14,790 nucleotides of DNA, taken from NCBI GenBank assembly GCA_044870185.1, contig JBIOYL010000057.1:1-14790 (forward strand), read 5' to 3'. The notes below the pieces were generated by a model. It was not told the DNA's origin, made no database searches, and saw only the letters and a program-made list of their open reading frames with translations. Both the position numbers and the translations under genes were made by a program. The stretch is from JBIOYL01 sp044870185. GTDB taxonomy: Bacteria; Actinomycetota; CALGFH01. This document shows positions 1-5,741 of this stretch, in pieces (the stretch's first letter is position 1; each line of letters begins with the position of its first letter).

Positions 1-89
1 CCGCCCCGGCTGCATCGATCCGATACAAGTGGAGCGTCCTTCTAAGACTGGCGAGGGCGCAGCCGGGAGCCGAGTTCCTTCCGGGGCGG
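1..89 (+). promoter_or_regulatory. Possible structured RNA leader upstream of flp
   Basis: CCGCCCCGG at 1-9 is the exact reverse complement of CCGGGGCGG at 81-89, so a transcript could close a long 9-bp stem. Inside it, 34-39 can pair with 55-60 (GCGUCC with GGGCGC, one G-U pair) and 66-69 with 75-78 (last pair G-U), giving a three-way-junction-like fold. An alternative pairing, 8-13 with 59-64 (GGCTGC/GCAGCC), competes with these, as a switching leader would need. I do not recognise a known riboswitch consensus. In DNA this GC-rich, pairing can arise by chance, and the window edge cuts at the first paired base. The fold is seen; a function is inference. Confidence 0.3.
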
Positions 90-114
90 GTGGACGCAGT
101 TCGGTTCCCAGGTT

Positions 115-136
115 CGCCTTTGGAACGCCTTTGGAA
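115..136 (+). repeat. Two-copy perfect 11-bp tandem repeat before flp
   Basis: CGCCTTTGGAA occurs at 115-125 and again, directly abutting, at 126-136. The unit length is about one turn of B-DNA, so two protein molecules could bind the same helix face. Each copy also contains a small TTC/GAA-type dyad, clearest as GTTC (112-115) and GAAC (123-126). The second copy runs straight into the AGGAGG ribosome site at 138-143. It could be an operator, an RNA element affecting translation, or a slippage duplication. Confidence 0.5.
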
Positions 137-137
137 T

Positions 138-151
138 AGGAGGACACCATT
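138..151 (+). promoter_or_regulatory. Strong Shine-Dalgarno facing an ATT codon
   Basis: AGGAGG at 138-143 is a perfect ribosome binding site, followed by five bases and then ATT at 149-151. The ATT is in frame with flp (start 176) and the frame between them is open, reading S-I-F-T-R-G-R-S before the annotated Met. A G at 151 would make an ideal ATG start. No ATG, GTG or TTG lies at useful spacing after this site. A second, weaker purine run (GAGGGGG, 163-169) precedes the ATG at 176 by six bases. Confidence 0.45.
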
Positions 152-175
152 AGCATATTCACGAGGGGGCGCAGC

Positions 176-400
176 ATGCTTGGCCAGTTGATCTCCATCC
201 TGACGTACGTGCGCGTGCGGCTTGCCCTGATGCAGGCCCGTGAGGAGGGCATCACCGCGGTCGAGTACGCGCTCATGGTGGCCATCGTGGCCCTGCTGCT
301 GGTAGCCGGGTTCTACTTCCTGTTCCAGTCGGTCTCCAGCAAGTTCAGCAGCACCGGGACCTGCATCAACAACAACCCCCCCACGCCCGGCAGCTGCTAG
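176..400 (+). CDS. flp: Flp-family type IVb prepilin, pilus fibre subunit
   Basis: This 74-residue protein is the likely structural pilin of the Tad pilus. The leader is long and basic (residues 1-25). The prepilin peptidase site is G25 | I26, with mature positions 5 and 6 being E30 and Y31, the Flp hallmark Glu-Tyr pair. A single hydrophobic helix follows (about 26-51), then a short polar tail. The tail has two cysteines, C63 and the last residue C74, which could form an exported disulfide loop. The ATG at 176 has a modest ribosome site (163-169). An in-frame ATT at 149 behind a much better AGGAGG is an alternative start and would add nine residues. It is the first gene of the operon; tadE begins six bases after its stop in the same frame. 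No prepilin peptidase gene (TadV/CpaA) lies in the window, so processing must be encoded elsewhere. Confidence 0.9.
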   Translation: MLGQLISILTYVRVRLALMQAREEGITAVEYALMVAIVALLLVAGFYFLFQSVSSKFSSTGTCINNNPPTPGSC

Positions 401-406
401 TCGGGC

Positions 407-862
407 ATGGGCGTTGATGTCACGGTGAATTCGCGAACCGGAGACCGGCCGGTCGGGGGCGAGGACGGGGCGGCCGCGGTCGAGTTCGCCATCCTGCTGC
501 CGCTGCTGGTCGCGCTGCTGTTCGGCCTCATCCAGTTCGGGATCGCGTTCAGCAACAAGATCCAGGCGACCAACGCCGCCCGGGAGGGCGCACGCATGGC
601 GGCCGTCGGCATCTCGAACTGGGGCGACGTCAACGGCGTCGGCAAGTCCTTCTGGCAGATCGTCAGGGAGGAGGCAGGAGGCATCGCGATCAGCAACTGC
701 TCCCTGACGACCAGCAACACGATCGGCGACGCGCTCACCGTCGAGTTCGACTATCCCGCGGACCTGAACATCCCGTTCGTGCCCAGCAGCGTCACCACCG
801 GCCACGTCGCGGCCACCATGCCCATCGAGCAGACCAGCGCCGGCACCCCAGGACCGTGCTGA
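407..862 (+). CDS. tadE: TadE-like minor pilin (pseudopilin)
   Basis: This 151-residue protein matches the TadE family. After a charged leader comes G21 | A22 and then A-A-A-V-E26-F27, placing Glu at mature position 5 as in substrates of the Tad prepilin peptidase. The hydrophobic helix spans about 28-49 and is followed by the typical N-A-A-R-E-G-A-R segment (56-63). The rest is a soluble extracytoplasmic domain with two cysteines, C98 and the terminal C151. Its end, T-P-G-P-C, resembles the T-P-G-S-C end of Flp. The ATG at 407 has no clear ribosome site, so translation may depend on coupling to flp, six bases upstream; a GTG at 425 is a less likely alternative. The stop overlaps the start of the next gene. 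TadE-type proteins act as minor pilins in pilus assembly; the exact role here is inferred. Confidence 0.85.
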   Translation: MGVDVTVNSRTGDRPVGGEDGAAAVEFAILLPLLVALLFGLIQFGIAFSNKIQATNAAREGARMAAVGISNWGDVNGVGKSFWQIVREEAGGIAISNCSLTTSNTIGDALTVEFDYPADLNIPFVPSSVTTGHVAATMPIEQTSAGTPGPC

Positions 863-2280
863 CGGTGCGGCAGCGCGACCGGGGGGACGAGCGCGGCGCC
901 GTGGCCGTGCTCATCGCGGTCCTGCTCGCGGTCCTGCTCGGCTTCTCCGCCCTGGTCGTCGACGTCGGCCTGGACTGGGGCGCCCGCCGGATCGCCCAGA
1001 ACGCGGCCGACGGCGCGGCCCTGGCCGGGGCGGCCAAGCTGCCCGAGGACCCCGTCGGCGCCGTCGCCGCCGCCCAGGCCTACCTCGACGCCAACGTGAG
1101 CAACCTGTCGTCGTCGGCGCCGGCCGGCTGGGAGAGCAACCAGACCGACACCGACGGCGAGATCGTCTGCTTCACTCCAGGGTCGGACCCCGACCCCAGG
1201 ACGCAGCCACCGGCGAGCTGGTGGGGCTGCCCGGCCGGCAAGACCGCTATGATGGTGCTCACCCCGCCGGTGAAGACCACCTATGCGCTGGCCGGCCTGC
1301 TCGGCCGGGCGGGCAACGAGGTGAAGGCGACCGCCGAGGCGGGTGCCTTCCGGCTCAAGCAGGTGCTCCCCTTCGGCCTGCCGGCCACCCTGGTCGACGC
1401 GGCGCTCGGCCCCGGCGGTGACGGCGAGGTCTGCATGAAGACCGCACCGCCGGCCGTCGACGCCTGCCACCCGCCCGGTGCCGGCGACTACATGGCCGTC
1501 GACATCCCGCGGGCCAGCAACGGCTGCGGCAACGGCGGGTCCGACTACCGGGACAACGTCCAGGACGGGGCCGACCACCCGATCACCGGCATCGACTACA
1601 ACGGCAACGTCGAGATCAGCGACAAGAACGGCTGCGGTGGCTACAAGCAGGGCACGCCGACGGTCGAGCGGGTCGAGACCGCCAAAGGGGACCTGGCCGA
1701 CTTCCGGGCGGGCATCCAGGCCCGGCTCGCCAACCTCGCCGACCCCGCCTACTACATCGGCAGCGGTGCCAACAAGTGGGACGGCATCCTGCTGTCCAAC
1801 AGCATCCCCGGACCGCCCAAGGTGTGCCAGGGCCCGCTGAGTGACATCGCCTTCTGGAACGTCAGCGGAGCGCAGGCCTACACGGAGAAGTGGTACGCGC
1901 CCGGCAAGCACTTCAGCGACTACCAGGCGGCCATCGCCCTGGGTGGGGCGGCGGGCCCGGTGTTCGACCCGTCGATCGCCTCCAGCCCCCGCTTCGTCTA
2001 CCTGCCGGTGCTGCGCGACGACGTGCCCAACGGCGCCAACGACGTGGTGGTCAAGTCCTTCATGGCCGCCTACATCGAGAAGACCATCGCCAACGACGAC
2101 GCCGCCGGATCCCCGCCCACCCTGCAGTGCGTGGCGCCCAGCGGCGCTACTTGGGACTTCGACGGCATCACCGCCTACCTGCTGCCCGACTACGTGCTGC
2201 CCGGCGACCTGCAGGCCGGCCGGGGCGGCTGGACGACCTACGCCGCCGGCCAGCCGAAGACGGTGCACCTGATCGACTGA
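856..2280 (+). CDS. TadE/G-like secreted pilus-assembly protein
   Basis: This 474-residue protein starts with the TadE/G-like N-terminal segment: basic residues, R-G-A-V-A-V at 13-18, a hydrophobic helix (about 15-37), then V-D-V-G-L-D-W and N-A-A-D-G-A-A-L-A-G-A. The Glu that marks prepilin substrates is absent, so it is probably membrane anchored rather than processed. The long C-terminal part is predicted outside the membrane, rich in Gly, Asp and Asn, with eight cysteines that could pair. I see no MIDAS motif (D-x-S-x-S), so the VWA domain common in TadG proteins is missing. The GTG at 856 overlaps the tadE stop by seven bases, implying translational coupling; a GTG at 865 is also possible. 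The position after tadE fits a TadG-like role. The C-terminal region matches nothing I recognise. Confidence 0.75.
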   Translation: MLTVRQRDRGDERGAVAVLIAVLLAVLLGFSALVVDVGLDWGARRIAQNAADGAALAGAAKLPEDPVGAVAAAQAYLDANVSNLSSSAPAGWESNQTDTDGEIVCFTPGSDPDPRTQPPASWWGCPAGKTAMMVLTPPVKTTYALAGLLGRAGNEVKATAEAGAFRLKQVLPFGLPATLVDAALGPGGDGEVCMKTAPPAVDACHPPGAGDYMAVDIPRASNGCGNGGSDYRDNVQDGADHPITGIDYNGNVEISDKNGCGGYKQGTPTVERVETAKGDLADFRAGIQARLANLADPAYYIGSGANKWDGILLSNSIPGPPKVCQGPLSDIAFWNVSGAQAYTEKWYAPGKHFSDYQAAIALGGAAGPVFDPSIASSPRFVYLPVLRDDVPNGANDVVVKSFMAAYIEKTIANDDAAGSPPTLQCVAPSGATWDFDGITAYLLPDYVLPGDLQAGRGGWTTYAAGQPKTVHLID

Positions 2281-2282
2281 CC

Positions 2283-2302
2283 GACGTCGACCGACCGACG
2301 TC
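2283..2302 (+). terminator. 7-bp perfect hairpin after the tadG-like stop; no U-tract
   Basis: GACGTCG at 2283-2289 and CGACGTC at 2296-2302 are perfect inverted repeats with a six-base loop, beginning two bases after the TGA of the tadG-like gene. No run of T follows, so it is not a standard intrinsic terminator. In RNA it could act as a partial terminator or as a 3' stabiliser protecting the pilin-encoding half of the message. As DNA, each arm contains the palindrome GACGTC and could be a protein site. The typed category is tentative. Confidence 0.35.
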
Positions 2303-2331
2303 ACCTGGCGCAAGGAGAAGGAACCGAACCG

Positions 2332-3099
2332 ATGCAGAGCAGAATCCTGGCCATCCTGGTCGCCATCGTCCTTGCGATGGTGGCGGTGATGGCGCTCGTG
2401 GTGTACGTGCACTCGGCCGACCGGCGCGCGATCAGCGGCCAGCAGCCGGTCGACGTGTTCGTGGCCAAGTCGCTCATCCAGGCCGGCCTCAGCGGCCGGC
2501 AGGCCCAGAACCGGGGGCTGATCGAGCAGGTCCAGCTGCCCCGCAAGGCAGTCGCCGCCGGCGCGGTCACCGACCTGACCGCGATCGCCGACAAGACGGC
2601 CGCGGTCGACATCGTGGCCGGCGAGCAGCTCATCAACCGCCGCTGGGTGAGCGCGGACGTCGCCGAAGGCCAGCACCTGCTGCCGATCCCGGCCGACCGG
2701 CAGGCCGTGTCGGTCGCGGTCGAGGGCGCCAAGCAGGTGGCCGGGTTCATCACCCCAGGCGACCACGTCGACGTCATCGTCTCCTACAACGCCCAACGCT
2801 ACGACGCCAGCGACAAGCCGGTCGGGTCCGCGATCCCGCATTCGACGCTGCTGCTCCAGGACGTCCCTGTGCTCGCCATCGGCGGCACGGCGGCGCCGAA
2901 CCCCGCCCAGAACGGCGCCAAGGGCAAGGCGGCGGCCCAGTCGGGTGGCCTCACGACCGTCACCTTGAGCGTCAAGCCCCAGTCCGCGACGAAGCTGGTG
3001 TTCGCCGCCGAGAACGGCCGGCTGTACCTGTCGCTGCGGCCGCCCAAGCAGGCGCCGATCCAGCCGCCACCAGATGTCAAGACCATCCTTCCTGAGTGA
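2332..3099 (+). CDS. cpaB: CpaB/RcpC-like Flp pilus assembly protein
   Basis: This 255-residue protein has an N-terminal membrane helix (about 5-27) followed by an SAF-type domain (about 38-105, containing V-D-V-F-V-A-K and an A-G-E-Q-L-I motif). An RcpC/CpaB domain follows, with the diagnostic V-S-V-A-V, F-I-T-P-G-D-H-V-D-V-I segment and a C-terminal V-T-L-S-V / L-V-F-A-A-E-N-G-R-L-Y-L-S-L-R run. Family members sit in the cell envelope and help assemble or gate the pilus. In proteobacteria they work with the CpaC secretin, which is absent here, as expected for a single-membrane cell. The start is the ATG at 2332, preceded by AAGGAGAAGGA (2312-2322). Gaps to neighbours are 51 and 16 bases. 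The 51-base gap carries the hairpin at 2283-2302. Confidence 0.87.
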   Translation: MQSRILAILVAIVLAMVAVMALVVYVHSADRRAISGQQPVDVFVAKSLIQAGLSGRQAQNRGLIEQVQLPRKAVAAGAVTDLTAIADKTAAVDIVAGEQLINRRWVSADVAEGQHLLPIPADRQAVSVAVEGAKQVAGFITPGDHVDVIVSYNAQRYDASDKPVGSAIPHSTLLLQDVPVLAIGGTAAPNPAQNGAKGKAAAQSGGLTTVTLSVKPQSATKLVFAAENGRLYLSLRPPKQAPIQPPPDVKTILPE

Positions 3100-3115
3100 C
3101 CCTGGGGAGAACGAC

Positions 3116-4315
3116 ATGGCCGTCATCATCGTCGAGCCGGACGAGCGCTACGCGACCTGGCTCGCCAGCGCGCTGGCCGGCCTGACCGACCGGGTCGTGC
3201 GGACCGCCGCTGCCGACGAGGCGATGGCCGCCCTGGCGGCCGACGGGCCCGAGGTCCTCGGGACCCTGATCGGGCCGAACCTGTCCGATCGGGACGCGCT
3301 CGGGCTGGCCGACCGCACGCAGCAGGCCGCTCCCGACGTCTCGGTGCTGCTCATCCGGCGCGACGAGTCCGAGGGCCTGCTGCGCGCGGCGCTGCGGGTG
3401 GGTGTGAAGGATGTGCTCGGCGCCACCAGCGACGAGCAGACCGTGCGCCGGTCGGCCGCCCGCGCGCTCGAGATCGCCCGGTCGCTGCGCGGCCGGCTCG
3501 CCGGCAACGCCCCCGCCCAGCCCGCCACCGACGACCAGCCGCACGGGCACATCGTCACGGTGTTCAGCTCCAAGGGTGGCTGCGGCAAGACCTTCCTGTC
3601 CACCAACCTGGCCTTCGCGCTGGCCAAGACGGGCGCCGAGGTGGCCCTGGTCGACCTCGACCTGCATTTCGGCGACGTCGCGATCATGCTGCAGCTGTTC
3701 CCCGCCCACACGATCCACGACGCCGCCCAGACCGTGGCGCTCGACTCGCTCGCGCTCAAGTCGTTCCTGTCCCACCATCGGGACGGGATCTGGGCGCTGC
3801 TCGCGCCGCTGGAGCCGACCGCGGCCGACCACGTCACGCCGGAGACGGTGACCCGCGTCCTGCGGTTGCTGCGCGAGGACTTCGACTACGTGGTCGTCGA
3901 CACGCCGGCCGCCTTCTCCGACCAGGTGCTGGCCGCCTTCGACGAGTCGGACGGGATCGCGATGATCGCCAGCCTGGACGTGCCGAGCATCAAGAACCTG
4001 AAGCTCACCCTGCAGACGATGGACCTGCTCAAGTTCCCACGCTCGCGCATCCGCGTCGTGCTGAACCGGGCCGACTCGAAGGTGGGGCTCCGCATCGCCG
4101 ACGTCGAGAAGATCCTCGGCACCTCGGTCGACGTCATGATGCCGTCCTCCCGCTCCGTGCCGCTGTCGGTCAACAAGGGCAGGCCCATCATCCTGGAGGA
4201 GCCGAAGGGCTCGGTGAGCGACGCGATCCGCAAGGTCGCCGCCCAGTTCACCGTCGCCCGCCCCAACCGGTCGGTCCGCGCCAGGCAGCGTCGCTCGCTG
4301 TTCTCGCGGTCCTAG
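3116..4315 (+). CDS. cpaE: CpaE/TadZ-like ATPase with degenerate receiver domain
   Basis: This 399-residue protein combines an N-terminal atypical receiver domain (about 1-120) with a MinD/ParA-type P-loop ATPase (about 142-375). The deviant Walker A is K-G-G-C-G-K-T at 153-159, with the second signature lysine at K153. Walker A' is V-D-L-D-L around D180/D182, and Walker B is V-V-V-D-T at D262. The receiver lacks an Asp where phosphorylation would occur (I-G-P-N-L-S-D), so it is probably a pseudo-receiver, as described for TadZ. Family members localise the Tad apparatus at the pole or membrane. I chose the ATG at 3116 because GGGGAGA (3104-3110) sits five bases upstream; a longer reading from 3074 would overlap cpaB. 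The C-terminus is basic (many Arg), possibly for membrane contact. The cpaF gene follows after 22 bases. Confidence 0.88.
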   Translation: MAVIIVEPDERYATWLASALAGLTDRVVRTAAADEAMAALAADGPEVLGTLIGPNLSDRDALGLADRTQQAAPDVSVLLIRRDESEGLLRAALRVGVKDVLGATSDEQTVRRSAARALEIARSLRGRLAGNAPAQPATDDQPHGHIVTVFSSKGGCGKTFLSTNLAFALAKTGAEVALVDLDLHFGDVAIMLQLFPAHTIHDAAQTVALDSLALKSFLSHHRDGIWALLAPLEPTAADHVTPETVTRVLRLLREDFDYVVVDTPAAFSDQVLAAFDESDGIAMIASLDVPSIKNLKLTLQTMDLLKFPRSRIRVVLNRADSKVGLRIADVEKILGTSVDVMMPSSRSVPLSVNKGRPIILEEPKGSVSDAIRKVAAQFTVARPNRSVRARQRRSLFSRS

Positions 4316-4337
4316 AAGCTGGCAAGGAGCTGCATCG

Positions 4338-5741
4338 ATGTCCTCTCTCAACGAGCGGCTGGCGCGGGCCCGGCCGGCCGGCCGGGCGACGGCACCCACC
4401 GACGACGCGCCGGACCTGCGTGCGCCTCGCCGGGCCAAGCCCGATCCGCTCGCCGAGCTCCGCCAGAAGGTGCACCGCTCGCTGGTCGAGGCGCTCGGCC
4501 CCAAGCTGTACGACGCCGGCCTGGATCAGGACCAGCTGCAGGCCAAGGTCCGCGAGATGCTCGGCAAGGCGATCGAGGAGGAGGAGACGCCGCTCACCTC
4601 GAACGAGCGGCAACGGCTCGTCGGCGAGATCGCCGACGACGTCCTCGGCTTCGGGCCGATCGAGCCGTTCCTGCGCGACCCGACCGTGACCGAGATCATG
4701 GTGAACGCGCCGGACATCATCTACGTGGAGCGCGACGGCCGGCTGCATCCGACCGAGGGCCGGTTCGTCGACGAGACCCACCTGCGCCGGGTCATCGACA
4801 AGATCGTCGGACAGGTCGGGCGGCGCATCGACGAGACCTCGCCCTACGTGGACGCGCGCCTGCCCGACGGCTCCCGCGTGAACGCCGTCATCGCGCCGCT
4901 GTGCGTCGGCGGCGGGCCGTACCTCACCGTCCGCAAGTTCTCCCCGGACCCCTACCAGGCCGAGGACCTCATCACCTTCGGCACGATGACCGCCAAGGCG
5001 GCCAGGTTCCTGTCCGCCTGCGTGGACGGGCGGGTCAACATCATCGTCTCGGGCGGCACCGGCGCCGGCAAGACGACCACGCTGAACGTGCTGTCGTCCT
5101 ACCTGCCGGCGGACGAGCGCATCGTCACCATCGAGGACGCCGCCGAGCTGCAGCTCCGCCAGCCGCACTGGCTGCGGCTGGAGTCCCGGCCCCCCAACAT
5201 CGAGGCCAAGGGCGAGGTGTCGATCCGTGACCTGGTCCGCAACGCGCTGCGCATGCGGCCCGACCGCATCGTGGTCGGCGAGGTCCGCGGCGGTGAGGCG
5301 CTCGACATGCTGCAGGCGATGAACACCGGCCACGACGGCTCGATCACCACCATCCACGCCAACTCGCCGCGTGACGTCCTGTCGCGGCTCGAGACGATGG
5401 TGCTGATGGCCGGGGTGGACATCCCGGTGCGCGCGATCCGCGAGCAGGTCGCGTCGGCACTCAACCTGATCGTCCACCAGGCGCGCCTGAAGGACGGCAC
5501 CCGGCGCATCACCCACGTCACCGAGGTGGTGGGGATGGAGGCCGACGTCATCACCCTCCAGGACCTGTACGTGTTCGACTACCGGGCCGGGATCGACGAC
5601 AACGGCCGGTTCCGCGGCGTGATCCAGCCGACCGGGCTGCGCCCGAAGCTGGCCGACAAGCTGGCCGACCAGGGCATCCACCTGAGCCCCAACCTCTTCA
5701 TGCACGCCAGCGGCTCGGGCCCGATGGCGGTGTGGCGATGA
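4338..5741 (+). CDS. cpaF: CpaF/TadA-family pilus assembly ATPase
   Basis: This 467-residue cytoplasmic motor is a GspE/VirB11-type secretion ATPase that powers Flp pilus assembly through the TadB/TadC platform. After a poorly ordered N-terminus (1-40) comes the helical CpaF N-terminal domain (about 40-115), then F-G-P-I-E-P-F-L and a PAS-like region. The ATPase core has Walker A at G239-T248 (K245), the Asp box T-I-E266-D267, the Walker B-like V-V-G-E315-V-R-G-G-E-A, and the His box T-T-I-H340-A-N-S. All key residues are present, so it looks active. The start is ATG 4338, eight bases after AAGGAG. It overlaps the next gene at an ATGA junction. It could in principle be a type IV secretion VirB11 homologue, but the flanking flp, cpaB, cpaE and tadBC genes settle the assignment. 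Confidence 0.93.
   Translation: MSSLNERLARARPAGRATAPTDDAPDLRAPRRAKPDPLAELRQKVHRSLVEALGPKLYDAGLDQDQLQAKVREMLGKAIEEEETPLTSNERQRLVGEIADDVLGFGPIEPFLRDPTVTEIMVNAPDIIYVERDGRLHPTEGRFVDETHLRRVIDKIVGQVGRRIDETSPYVDARLPDGSRVNAVIAPLCVGGGPYLTVRKFSPDPYQAEDLITFGTMTAKAARFLSACVDGRVNIIVSGGTGAGKTTTLNVLSSYLPADERIVTIEDAAELQLRQPHWLRLESRPPNIEAKGEVSIRDLVRNALRMRPDRIVVGEVRGGEALDMLQAMNTGHDGSITTIHANSPRDVLSRLETMVLMAGVDIPVRAIREQVASALNLIVHQARLKDGTRRITHVTEVVGMEADVITLQDLYVFDYRAGIDDNGRFRGVIQPTGLRPKLADKLADQGIHLSPNLFMHASGSGPMAVWR

Noticed and set aside
1..175. A c-di-GMP (GEMM) or c-di-AMP riboswitch before flp
   Set aside because: The characteristic conserved core sequences of these classes are not present, although the leader can fold.
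751..3129. A 792-codon open frame on the minus strand
   Set aside because: It lies opposite the TadE/G-like and CpaB genes; its Gly/Arg/Val/Asp/Leu-heavy product without domains is what high-GC third-codon bias produces antisense to real genes.
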